Below, in pieces: positions 1 to 7,583 of a stretch of DNA of 7,715 nucleotides. How positions within the stretch are numbered: the stretch's first letter is position 1; every line of letters starts with the position of its first letter. Origin of the DNA: Dysgonamonadaceae bacterium. Its GTDB lineage: Bacteria; Bacteroidota; Bacteroidia; Bacteroidales; Azobacteroidaceae. The DNA lies in contig JAITAH010000301.1 of the NCBI GenBank assembly GCA_031284225.1, positions 1 to 7,715 on the forward strand. Reading direction: 5' to 3'. The position numbers were made by a program, and so were the translations under genes. The notes under the pieces were generated by a model, which was not told the origin of the DNA, searched no databases, and saw only the letters and a program-made list of their open reading frames with translations.

Positions 1-832
1 CTAAGCCATTCTGATTATTTGCCGCTCCTTCAGTCACGTTTGTTTCATTTACCAGTGTTCCGTCAAATGCGAAATTACCGGTAAGAGTAGCAGTTATACC
101 GTTGTTGGCAATACTGCCGCTTATCCGGTTTGCTGTAGTTCCACTAATAGAAGGACTCACAACCGCACAGTTGCTGATAGTAAGACTTCCTGCCCTGCTG
201 CTTCCTCCTGTACTTGCTTCGCCGCTAATACCTCCGGCTATATTACTGCCATTGCTTGCTTCTATGGAAGCGAGAACATAACTGTTGCGGACAGTTGTTG
301 CGAACTTGTTACCGTTCGATCGTGCAATGATACCTCCGGCAACCGATCCGGATTTAATGGAACCGGTAACGTAACAATTGTTTACCTCTACCTTTGTCCA
401 GTTATTATATCCCACAATTCCTCCTGCAAAAACATTAGGTTCGGTCGCTGTCACTTCAATCTCTCCGGCGAAACAGCAGTTTTCAAGCAGAACGCCGGGA
501 CTTTCAACTTGACCGGCAATACCTCCTGCGCGATACAGCGCCTTCACGATTCCTTTTATTCCTAAATTGCGAATGGTTGCTCCTGTTACTTTCCCGAAAA
601 ACCCGACTCCTGTATTAACGTCTGCCGAGCTATTAATTTGTAAGTTGGAAATAATCTTTCCATTCCCATCAAACGTACCTGTAAAATTGGTGACTGGTTC
701 CCATTGCGACGTCAACGGAATATCGTTTCCTAATCTAAAATAAGCGGCAGCATTGGTTCGTATCATGTTCAATTCTGCCTCACTGGTAAGAATGAAAGGG
801 GCGTCTGCCGTTCCTTTTCCTTCACCGCTAAA
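1..832 (-). repeat. Intragenic module B of GLUG protein (cut by window edge)
   Basis: This covers residues 441-717, the second copy of the GLUG module. It starts FSGEGKG, carries FTGTFDGNG and LQINS at about 490-508, and has four rungs (AGGIAG 542, AGGIVG 576, AGGIIA 605, AGGISG 639) with turns at N558, N592, N623 and N661. It reaches NNQNGL, the equivalent of NNQHGL in module A, exactly at the window edge. The closing W/YP cap seen in module A should therefore lie just outside. Confidence 0.85.
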
Positions 833-2152
833 ATCGGTAAAAGAAGCGTTCAAGGTATAACTATCTTTTTCAGGTGTGAATGTAAATGTAGCAGCATTAT
901 CACCTGCGGTTAATTCATCCGTTTTATCTACTCCGTCAATCGTAAAAGAGGCGATCCGGTATCCGGCATTCGGCGTAACGGTAACAGTTACGGAAGAGCC
1001 GATAAACGCATTGACCGGGTCAACGTTGATTGCACCGTTGATCTGTGTGGGAATAGTGAATGTTACATAATCATCCAAATATTCGGGACAAGTTTTCGGC
1101 TGATTCTCAGAAGACAGGTTTTTCAATACAGGAAAAGGATAGTTGTCGTTCCCCATTTTCCATGTATCCGTAAAATCCCAGTCAAGAGGAGAATCCGAAT
1201 AAGTCGTTGGTGTTTTCAGTTCAACTTTGGTTTTATTCAAGCCGTGTTGATTGTTTTCCGTGCCGGTTGAAATGGTACTTCCGCTTCCATTATTACTGAT
1301 GATTGTTCCGGCGAAAGCATAATTATTGCTGAGGGTAGTCGCTCCTTTTATATAGCCGTGAATTCGCCCGGCATTTCCGCTATTTCCTCCGGCAATAGTT
1401 GCACACATAGAAGTACAATTGCTTATATTTAAACTGCTGCTGGCTCCGGTATTGTTGTAAGAAAAATTGGCGAAAACTCCGCCGGCAGTAGCTCCTGTTC
1501 CACTATTAGCGGTAATATTTCCGGCTACATAACATTTGCCAATGATAATATTCACGGTTGTATTAGCGTTGCAGTAAAATCCGCCTATAATTCCGGCAAC
1601 AGCATCCGTTGAAGTAACGTTCCCATTGAAATAGCAATTTTGAATGTTTATTTGCATCGTTCCGGCGTTGGAGCTTCCTCCAAGGAATCCGCCTGTGCGG
1701 GCGCCTGTGCCGCTCACATTCCCGATTACACAGGAATTACTGATGCTCAGGTTTCCACTTGCTTTTCCAACTATAGCACCTGTAAGCGCCCCCTTCACCC
1801 CTTCGCTGGTGGTTGTTATACCTAAATTGGTAATCGTACCCGACGCTTGGGCAAACAGACCTGTGTTATCAGCGGTAGAATTGATTTGCAAACCGGTAAT
1901 AAAGTGTCCTTTGCCATCCAATGTCCCGGAAAAAGAAGCTATCGGCGTCCAATCTCCCGTCAGTGGAATGTCTGTTCCCAGTTCATAATAAGCAGCAGGG
2001 GCAGTCGCTATTTCGATCAACTGTGCAGGCGTAGTGATAATGTAAGCATTACCCGGAACGCCTGCACCGCTTCCGGTAAACGCTTTTGCCGGCAATATCC
2101 CAATAATGGCTAATAGCGCAAAGCATAGCATTTTCAAAAAAATCTTTTTCAT
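1..2152 (-). CDS. Secreted GLUG-type beta-helix repeat protein, two tandem modules (3' end beyond window)
   Basis: The frame is open for 717 codons from an ATG at 2152-2150 and runs off the left edge, so the C-terminus is missing. Residues 1-24 form a signal peptide (MKK start, hydrophobic core, cleavage after AKA) with no lipobox. The mature protein opens directly with a module starting FTGSGAG (residues 25-346). A divergent InlB-like beta domain follows (about 361-440; VTVTPNAGY). A second module starts at FSGEGKG (441) and continues to the edge. Each module has the family pattern of polar start, DIPLT..W.P, F.GT.DG.G, L.IN, then AGGI.G and NCYV.G rungs resembling the GLUG motif. This predicts a right-handed parallel beta-helix on or outside the cell. 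It follows the lipoprotein gene by 13 nt and so belongs to the SusCD operon. No catalytic site is recognised; ligand binding or adhesion is inference. The missing C-terminus may hold an anchor or sorting domain. Confidence 0.88.
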   Translation of the reverse strand, partial: MKKIFLKMLCFALLAIIGILPAKAFTGSGAGVPGNAYIITTPAQLIEIATAPAAYYELGTDIPLTGDWTPIASFSGTLDGKGHFITGLQINSTADNTGLFAQASGTITNLGITTTSEGVKGALTGAIVGKASGNLSISNSCVIGNVSGTGARTGGFLGGSSNAGTMQINIQNCYFNGNVTSTDAVAGIIGGFYCNANTTVNIIIGKCYVAGNITANSGTGATAGGVFANFSYNNTGASSSLNISNCTSMCATIAGGNSGNAGRIHGYIKGATTLSNNYAFAGTIISNNGSGSTISTGTENNQHGLNKTKVELKTPTTYSDSPLDWDFTDTWKMGNDNYPFPVLKNLSSENQPKTCPEYLDDYVTFTIPTQINGAINVDPVNAFIGSSVTVTVTPNAGYRIASFTIDGVDKTDELTAGDNAATFTFTPEKDSYTLNASFTDFSGEGKGTADAPFILTSEAELNMIRTNAAAYFRLGNDIPLTSQWEPVTNFTGTFDGNGKIISNLQINSSADVNTGVGFFGKVTGATIRNLGIKGIVKALYRAGGIAGQVESPGVLLENCCFAGEIEVTATEPNVFAGGIVGYNNWTKVEVNNCYVTGSIKSGSVAGGIIARSNGNKFATTVRNSYVLASIEASNGSNIAGGISGEASTGGSSRAGSLTISNCAVVSPSISGTTANRISGSIANNGITATLTGNFAFDGTLVNETNVTEGAANNQNGL
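833..1072 (-). other. InlB B-repeat-like beta domain between the two GLUG modules
   Basis: This encodes residues 361-440 of the GLUG protein. The stretch resembles the divergent InlB B-repeat found in many bacterial surface proteins: a strand ending in IPTQINGAI, then GSSVTVTVTPNAGYRI, then SFTIDGVDKTD, then a final ATFTFTP...YTLNASF strand. It probably spaces or stiffens the two beta-helix modules. The assignment rests on motif resemblance read by eye. Confidence 0.65.
1115..2080 (-). repeat. Intragenic module A of GLUG protein
   Basis: This covers residues 25-346 of the GLUG protein. It starts FTGSGAG, includes the FSGTLDGKG and LQINS signatures at about 74-92, and has four AGGI.G/NCYV-like rungs whose turn residues fall at 139, 172, 206 and 245. 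It closes with NNQHGL (300-305) and a W.F...W....YPFPVL cap (about 325-343). It aligns with the second module with a period of about 412-416 residues, so it looks like an old tandem duplication within the gene. Confidence 0.85.
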
Positions 2153-2165
2153 GATATTGTCTTTT

Positions 2166-2579
2166 TTACGGATTAACAATCTCTATCGTCCATGTATTTT
2201 TCACGGTTTTGCCCGGCGATTCGATTTCGACCGTGCGTGGCTGTGAAAAATCCTGAATCTGACCGCCCAATGGATTGATAATGGTTGCGCCCGACGAAAT
2301 GGTAAGCGTAACTTTCAATTGAGTAAGATCTTCCGTTGTTGTGAGAGTTGCTACAAACGTTTTTGTTTCGTTGTCAGTAACAACAGTTGAAGCCAGGGTT
2401 TTAAGTGGATTACCATTTGTATATTCACTGTCGCCTTCTTTAGAAGCGCGATATACATTTACTCCGGTAATTAGTGCCGTATCGTAATCTTCGGGAATTT
2501 CTATCTCTACTTTTTCCATACAACTTGCCAAAGTGCAAATCAAAAGCAGAAAGCCGTATTTTAATATTCTCTTATTCAT
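2166..2579 (-). CDS. Small surface lipoprotein, DUF5018-like
   Basis: This is a 137-residue lipoprotein. Residues 1-19 are a signal peptide ending in the lipobox LASC, with lipidated Cys20. An acidic stretch follows (EKVEIEIPEDYD), of the kind compatible with export to the outer-membrane surface. The mature part is mostly predicted beta: ITGVNVYRAS at 37-46, TFVATLTTTEDLTQLKVTL at about 74-92, SSGATI at 95-100, QDFSQPRTVEI at 109-119 and a last strand WTIEIV at 130-135. The 'DLT.L...' then 'GATI' then 'QDFS.P' order recalls DUF5018-type domains next to Bacteroidales SusC/SusD pairs. It lies 35 nt after the SusD gene and 13 nt before the GLUG gene, so it is co-transcribed. Its role is unknown; a surface accessory or ligand-binding role fits its position, but no binding residues can be named. 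Confidence 0.85.
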   Translation of the reverse strand: MNKRILKYGFLLLICTLASCMEKVEIEIPEDYDTALITGVNVYRASKEGDSEYTNGNPLKTLASTVVTDNETKTFVATLTTTEDLTQLKVTLTISSGATIINPLGGQIQDFSQPRTVEIESPGKTVKNTWTIEIVNP

Positions 2580-2612
2580 AATTCTTAATTTTTTAATTTC
2601 TAATTCTTAATT
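2580..2612 (-). repeat. Heptameric AATTAAN repeats between SusD and lipoprotein genes
   Basis: Read on the minus strand, the 35-nt gap between the SusD stop and the lipoprotein ATG consists almost wholly of imperfect units: AATTAAG, AATTAGA, AATTAAAA, AATTAAG, then a partial AATT abutting the start codon. AATT recurs at steps of 7, 7, 8 and 7 nt. There is no G/C-rich Shine-Dalgarno site, so the tract also acts as the unstructured leader of the lipoprotein gene. Its function beyond that is not evident. Confidence 0.75.
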
Positions 2613-2614
2613 GT

Positions 2615-4495
2615 TTACCATCCCGTATTATCCGGCAAAAGTTTCGGATTTCTACCGGCTATAGCATCGGGTATGGGCATCAGGTAGTTTTTCGGGTCTT
2701 CGAACGATTTGGGAGTGAGCAAAACGCGATTGTAAGTGGTAATTACTTTAGCATCCGACTGTCCATTGTTTTCCGCACTGTAGGTTATATCTATTCCGTA
2801 CACATCCTGTCCGATGATTTCGGGTCCTTTTCGCCAGCGCATAATATCGAAATAGCGTTTGTTTTCAAAACAGAGTTCGATATGGCGTTCGTTGCGGATT
2901 TGAGTTTGTAGTGCGGGATAATCCAAGCCGGACAAAGCTCGTAAACCGCCACGGTCGCGCACAGCATTCAGCGCATCGTAAATGCTTTGGTCGGCATTTC
3001 GGTCGTATTCGAGTTTGGCTTCGGCATAAGTGAGCAAAATCTCGGCATAGCGAAGTACAATTAAATTCTGGTCTGCGCCTTCCCATGGAGCATAGCGACA
3101 AGGAGTTCCGCCACGTTTCGAGGGATCGATCAGTTTTCGCAGATAATATCCGGTATCGCCGTAGTTGGCCGTTCCACGTTTTTGCGGATTTGTCGGAAAC
3201 TGATACTGTGGCCTTGTCGGGTGTTTTACAACCAGATTGGTTGAGGTATATAGAGTATCGCCGCGCCATGGACATCCATTGTAGAGTATGGAAGCATAAA
3301 AACGCGGTTCACGGTTTTCGTAGGGATTTGCGGCATGTTGGGGATTGTTCCAGTCAAACGGGCTACCGTCGGCCATGCGGAAAGCATCCACCAAATTTTG
3401 TGTCGGATTGTTGTTTCCCCATCCACCATACGATCCGTCGGTGTTTTCGGCATAACTGCCCGGATGTGAAATACCCATCAAGTCGTGTCCGCGCCGTTCA
3501 CTTGATTCCCATGACTGGGGGAATTTGTCGGTAAATTGGATATCGAAAATCACTTCTTCGTTGTATTCGTTAGCGGCATAAAACAAATCCTGGAAAGCCT
3601 GTGTTTTATCGGCTGCATTTTTCCCAAAGAGATTGTATTTTCCAACCAGCATATTACGGTCGGTAATTCCGAATTTTTCTATCGTTTCGTCACTTGCTTT
3701 TGTGCCGGTAATGAAAAGGTCGGCAATTTCGTACGATAAACGGTAATATTCTTTCGGATCGAAAGGCAAAGTTGAAAGATCTTCAACATGAGGCATTACT
3801 CCGGCTAAATGCAAGTAAGCGGTAGATAACATTCCGAGTGCTGCGCCTTTGGTGGCTCGTCCAAGTTCGGAATTAGGAATATTGACCGGAAGTCGTTTTG
3901 CGGCATTTTCGAAATCGCTTATAAAAAAGTTTACTACATCTATTTCCTTGTCGCGGGCATTAAAAATGTCTTCTTCGTGGCGGTTTTGCGCATGGTCGAT
4001 AATCGGCGTTTTACCATAAAAACGAAACAGTTCGTAGTAGAGCATCGCCCGCCAAAAATACATATCGCCCAGGTAGCGTTCTTTAAATTCCGTACCTAAA
4101 ACGGTGGTTTCATTCAGGTTGTCGATAGCTGTGTTTACCTTGCGGATATTGGTGTAACAATCCGTCCACCGGTTAAGGGCGTCCATACTGCTTGATTTGT
4201 TCCACTGCGTATAGTTATACAACCTGCCGGAGTGATACCACAGGTCGCCGGTCATAAAACAATCAAAAATAGCGCGTGCGCCACCGATATTGTCACGGTT
4301 ATTACGACTGCTCCAAATATACAACGGGCCATTGATGGAGTTGTACACGTCATTTATATATTGCTTGATAGCATTGGGACTGCTCCATATTCCATCGTCG
4401 GAAATACGGTCGTTGGGCGTAATGTCCAGGAAATCGCTGCAAGCCGAAACGAACAACACCCCAAGTATTACTGATATTAATTTAAATCTTTTCAT
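2615..4495 (-). CDS. susD-like: SusD/RagB-family substrate-binding outer-membrane lipoprotein
   Basis: This 626-residue protein is the surface lid and ligand-capture subunit of a SusCD importer. It has a lipoprotein signal ending VSAC with Cys19, followed by SDFLD. Family landmarks appear in order: an N-terminal SusD-like region with CYTNIRKVNTAIDNL (113-127) and the TPR-type helix WRAMLYYELFRFYGKTPII (148-166); NLVDAFRMADG (367-377); REPRFYASILYNG (395-407); the C-terminal RagB/SusD region with LRYAEILLTYAEAKLE (481-496) and RNERHIELCFENKRYFDIMRW (534-554); and the closing YLMPIP (604-609) and NPKLLPDNTGW (616-626). Length is at the upper end for SusD proteins, and the gene looks intact. It follows the SusC gene by 25 nt, so the two are translated from one message and the proteins should form a complex. 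The ligand cannot be deduced from sequence, because SusD binding sites diverge strongly. Confidence 0.96.
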   Translation of the reverse strand: MKRFKLISVILGVLFVSACSDFLDITPNDRISDDGIWSSPNAIKQYINDVYNSINGPLYIWSSRNNRDNIGGARAIFDCFMTGDLWYHSGRLYNYTQWNKSSSMDALNRWTDCYTNIRKVNTAIDNLNETTVLGTEFKERYLGDMYFWRAMLYYELFRFYGKTPIIDHAQNRHEEDIFNARDKEIDVVNFFISDFENAAKRLPVNIPNSELGRATKGAALGMLSTAYLHLAGVMPHVEDLSTLPFDPKEYYRLSYEIADLFITGTKASDETIEKFGITDRNMLVGKYNLFGKNAADKTQAFQDLFYAANEYNEEVIFDIQFTDKFPQSWESSERRGHDLMGISHPGSYAENTDGSYGGWGNNNPTQNLVDAFRMADGSPFDWNNPQHAANPYENREPRFYASILYNGCPWRGDTLYTSTNLVVKHPTRPQYQFPTNPQKRGTANYGDTGYYLRKLIDPSKRGGTPCRYAPWEGADQNLIVLRYAEILLTYAEAKLEYDRNADQSIYDALNAVRDRGGLRALSGLDYPALQTQIRNERHIELCFENKRYFDIMRWRKGPEIIGQDVYGIDITYSAENNGQSDAKVITTYNRVLLTPKSFEDPKNYLMPIPDAIAGRNPKLLPDNTGW

Positions 4496-4498
4496 TTT

Positions 4499-4519
4499 CT
4501 TAATTGTTAATTTTTAATT
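4499..4519 (-). repeat. Three tandem heptamers between SusC and SusD genes
   Basis: On the minus strand the 25-nt SusC-SusD gap holds three head-to-tail heptamers, AATTAAA, AATTAAC and AATTAAG, followed by AAA and the SusD ATG. Only the seventh base changes. The same unit fills the next gap downstream (2580-2612). The tract gives an A/T-rich, unstructured leader for SusD translation. Confidence 0.8.
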
Positions 4520-4520
4520 C

Positions 4521-7500
4521 CTAAAACGTTGCCGTGATTCCAACGGTAGAAATAAACTGTTGTGGGTAAGCCGAAAATTTTTGCGATTCGGGATCAAAAT
4601 CTTTTGACGCCCGGGTAAATATAGTCCACACATTGTAGAAATTGGCGTTGATACGGAGATTTTGCATACCCATTTTTTTAGCATACTCCGGTTTCAGTGT
4701 ATATCCCAAATCAACGGATTTGAGTTTCACGTACGACGAATTGATGACCCAAAAATCGGAAATTACGTAATTCATGGCAAATTCGGTCGAACGCAGGCGG
4801 GGATATTTTGCATTGGGATCCGGATTATCCACAGTCCACGAATTGTAGTGGTCTATCCGGGCTTTATTATCGGCAAATGGGCGGCGTACACCGCGGTCGG
4901 CTGTTCCCAAATAGTAATTGGAACGTCCGGTACCTTGGAAGAACAAAGTTAAATCGAATCCTTTCCATTCGGTACGCAAGTTGTATCCCCACATAATTTC
5001 GGGAATCATGGAACGACCGATGTGCACAATATCTTCGCTGTCAATTTTTCCGTCGCCATTTTGATCAATGTATTTAATGTCGCCCGAAAGTGTGCCGGTC
5101 GCTTGATACGCCCAATTTTTTATTTCTTCTTCATCGGCAAAAAGCCCGGCCGACTGGTAGCCCCAAAGTTGTCCGTTTGAAAGTCCTGTCTGCCGACGGC
5201 GCGGATTGTAAAGCGACGCTTTATTTTCATTAGCCTTAATGGTTTGATGACGTGTGTATGTAAAGACAAAAGAATTGTTAAGCGTGAAATCTTTTGTTAT
5301 TTTGGTACGGTTACTCAATGTAATATCAATACCGTGCCGACCATCGATTCCATAATTTTCGTCCGATAGGGAAATGCCGTACTCGGCTGTTACTTCGGTT
5401 TGCGGGCCAAGTATTATGTCGTTGCGTTTTTCGTGGTAGTAGTCAAATTCCAATCCGAACAGCCCATTCCACATATTGAGATCGAATCCGAAGTCCGATT
5501 TCCATACGGTTTGCCACGTGAGTTTGGCATTGGGTTCTTTGTTGGCATAAATTCCCTGTTCGCGCACTTCCGTATCGCCGCTTCCCCAAATGTAACTTTT
5601 GTTTACCCCGTAAGTTTGCGTATAATAAAATGCTTCGCCTCCCGGATAACCCGATTTACCATACGAAGCGCGAAGTTTCAGGTTGTTGATTGTTTCCCGG
5701 AAAGGCATAAATTCTTCTTCCGAAATTCGCCATCCGAGCGAAAAGGAAGGGAAAAAATCAGTGCGGCGTCCCAGTGCATATTTGTAGGTTGCGTCGTAAC
5801 GTCCGGCTAGTTCGACCAAATATTTCTGATTGAAGTCGTAACCGATGCGACCTACAATACCATATTGCGCTTCCTGCGACGAGGTTCCGGCCAATCCCCA
5901 TTTGGTTTGATCGGGCGTTCCGAGCGAAAGTTCGGGAATGTTGAAATCAAATTCCGATTTTGAAGCGAGCAGATTCGTCGCTTTTTGCCAACGCGCCTCA
6001 AAAAGCGCAAGAGCGGTAATATGGTGTTTTCCAAATGAGTTGCCATAATTCAGCGCTCCATTGAAGGTGTACCAATCCCATCGTTTATATTCCTGGCTCA
6101 GAGACGGTTTTACCGTACCCGATTGATCAATCTGGTCATATTCGCCGGTTACCGGATCCAGGTTATAGTAGATGAGCGGTTTAATCCAGTTTTTCAAGTC
6201 TTTGTGCTGCTTGTCGTAGTTGAATGAAACTTTAGCGGAAAGTCCTTTTATAAACGATAATTGCTGCTCAATGGTGAGGTTGGAATTGGAAATGTCATTC
6301 ATATCGCTGTAGTCTTCACGATGGTAAATGCCTTCATACATACTGATACCGAGCGATTGCTGGAATGCCGGCAAACCGTTGGTGTATCTGTCCACTTCAA
6401 AAGGTACGGCGCGGTAAAGGCGTTCCATGATGGTGCTTGCATCCAACCCATCGCGACTTACAATATCTTTCATAAACGAATTGTCAACCGAAATTTTTGT
6501 AGTCGGCGTTACTTGAATATCTATATTTGCGCGTCCTGTAAAGCGGTTGTAGTCCTGGGCATGAAACATGCTTCCCTGATATACGTAACCGAACGAGGCA
6601 AATACTTTGATTCTGTCGGTTCCTCCCGTAACGGAAATATTGTGTTTGGTTGCATTGGAAACTCCCATGTAATTTCCGATCCAATCAGTGTCCGGATAGC
6701 GGTTGGGGTCGGAACCGTCGCGATAAAGTGCAATTTCGTCCGCCGGCGTCATTTGTCCGGGCAGTCCGTCCATTTCGTAAGCTTTGTTGCGAAACTCAAA
6801 ATAATCTGCAGAACCCATAAATTCGGGGTGGTTTATCGGTTTTTGCCAACTTACATTCCCTGTGTAAGTTGCTGAAAAGTTTCCGGCAGCGCCCCGTTTT
6901 GTCGTAATCAGGATAACGCCGTTTGCGCCTTTTAAACCGTAAGGCGCCACAGCCGAAGCATCCTTTAAAACCGATACCGATTCGATGTCTTCGGTATCAA
7001 TGCGGTCGCCGGGACGTTCAACGCCATCCACAAGTATGAGCGGCTGTGAACCGCGGACATAAATGGTGGCTGCATCAGCGCCCGGAGCTGCGCTTTCCTG
7101 AAAAGTAATAACACCCGACACCTGACCTCCAATACCGGTAGAAAGACGCGGATTAGGCAATGCGGCAATTTTATCGCCTTTAATTTGTGCCACCGCCGAA
7201 GTCATCGTTGCACGCTTTTGAGTGCCATAGCCTACTACAATAACTTCGTTCAGCGTTTGAAGATTTTCTTCCAATACTGCGTGTACCGGACTGCCTGCTT
7301 TTGCTTTCAGAGTTGTTGTCGTGTAGCCAATGTACGAAATTTCGATGGTTTGCTCAGCGGCAGAAGAAACCTGCAAACTGAAGTTCCCCTCTACATCGCT
7401 GATTGTCACCGATTTGCTTCCTTGTACAACAACAACGGCTCCAATAATGGCTTCTCCCTTTGAGTCTGTTACTGTTCCTGTGATTTTGTAATCCTGTGCC

Positions 7501-7583
7501 GCCGCACTCGAAATACATAACAAGCATGAAAACAGCAAAAAGAATACAATTGTCTTTGTTTTTTGTAGCAAATGTTTTTGCAT
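4521..7583 (-). CDS. susC-like: SusC/RagA-family TonB-dependent outer-membrane transporter
   Basis: This 1020-residue protein is the TonB-powered barrel that imports the ligand captured by SusD. Residues 1-29 form a signal peptide (cleavage near SSAAA|Q). A carboxypeptidase-regulatory-like beta domain follows (about 33-107; ITGTVTD, IIGAVV, GNFSL, YIGYTT), then the SusC signature LNEVIVVGYGTQKR (111-124). The plug domain (about 125-232) contains PLILVDGVERP and YGLKGANGVILITTKRG. The barrel fills the remainder and includes DQNGDGKID (840-848) and the C-terminal LRINANFYNVW...DFDPES region. It ends in aromatic Phe1020 (TVGITATF), as barrel proteins do. No STN domain is present, so it lacks the usual module for signalling to an anti-sigma factor. 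I chose the ATG at 7583 because it starts the signal peptide. The frame extends 43 codons upstream, but that would bury the signal behind an unlikely leader. Confidence 0.96.
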   Translation of the reverse strand: MQKHLLQKTKTIVFFLLFSCLLCISSAAAQDYKITGTVTDSKGEAIIGAVVVVQGSKSVTISDVEGNFSLQVSSAAEQTIEISYIGYTTTTLKAKAGSPVHAVLEENLQTLNEVIVVGYGTQKRATMTSAVAQIKGDKIAALPNPRLSTGIGGQVSGVITFQESAAPGADAATIYVRGSQPLILVDGVERPGDRIDTEDIESVSVLKDASAVAPYGLKGANGVILITTKRGAAGNFSATYTGNVSWQKPINHPEFMGSADYFEFRNKAYEMDGLPGQMTPADEIALYRDGSDPNRYPDTDWIGNYMGVSNATKHNISVTGGTDRIKVFASFGYVYQGSMFHAQDYNRFTGRANIDIQVTPTTKISVDNSFMKDIVSRDGLDASTIMERLYRAVPFEVDRYTNGLPAFQQSLGISMYEGIYHREDYSDMNDISNSNLTIEQQLSFIKGLSAKVSFNYDKQHKDLKNWIKPLIYYNLDPVTGEYDQIDQSGTVKPSLSQEYKRWDWYTFNGALNYGNSFGKHHITALALFEARWQKATNLLASKSEFDFNIPELSLGTPDQTKWGLAGTSSQEAQYGIVGRIGYDFNQKYLVELAGRYDATYKYALGRRTDFFPSFSLGWRISEEEFMPFRETINNLKLRASYGKSGYPGGEAFYYTQTYGVNKSYIWGSGDTEVREQGIYANKEPNAKLTWQTVWKSDFGFDLNMWNGLFGLEFDYYHEKRNDIILGPQTEVTAEYGISLSDENYGIDGRHGIDITLSNRTKITKDFTLNNSFVFTYTRHQTIKANENKASLYNPRRRQTGLSNGQLWGYQSAGLFADEEEIKNWAYQATGTLSGDIKYIDQNGDGKIDSEDIVHIGRSMIPEIMWGYNLRTEWKGFDLTLFFQGTGRSNYYLGTADRGVRRPFADNKARIDHYNSWTVDNPDPNAKYPRLRSTEFAMNYVISDFWVINSSYVKLKSVDLGYTLKPEYAKKMGMQNLRINANFYNVWTIFTRASKDFDPESQKFSAYPQQFISTVGITATF

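Noticed and set aside
1644..1988. Plus-strand frames of 61-114 codons within the GLUG gene
   Set aside because: They are antisense to a low-complexity Gly/Asn/Ala-rich coding region, which readily leaves the opposite strand open. The minus-strand frame has a signal peptide and domain motifs.
1..2080. Repetitive appearance suggesting a CRISPR array or tandem DNA satellite
   Set aside because: The repeats are degenerate at DNA level and only evident in translation, with variable spacing and no unique spacers. They are protein rungs.
2153..2165. Possible terminator between the lipoprotein and GLUG genes
   Set aside because: The gap is 13 nt, with a short A run on the minus strand and no hairpin stem.
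2865..3534. Overlapping frames on both strands inside the SusD gene
   Set aside because: All are shadows of the SusD frame, whose C-terminal family motifs are intact across this stretch.
6261..6875. 204-codon plus-strand frame opposite the SusC gene
   Set aside because: It lies wholly antisense to conserved SusC barrel and plug sequence, has no recognisable domain, and fits a chance open frame.
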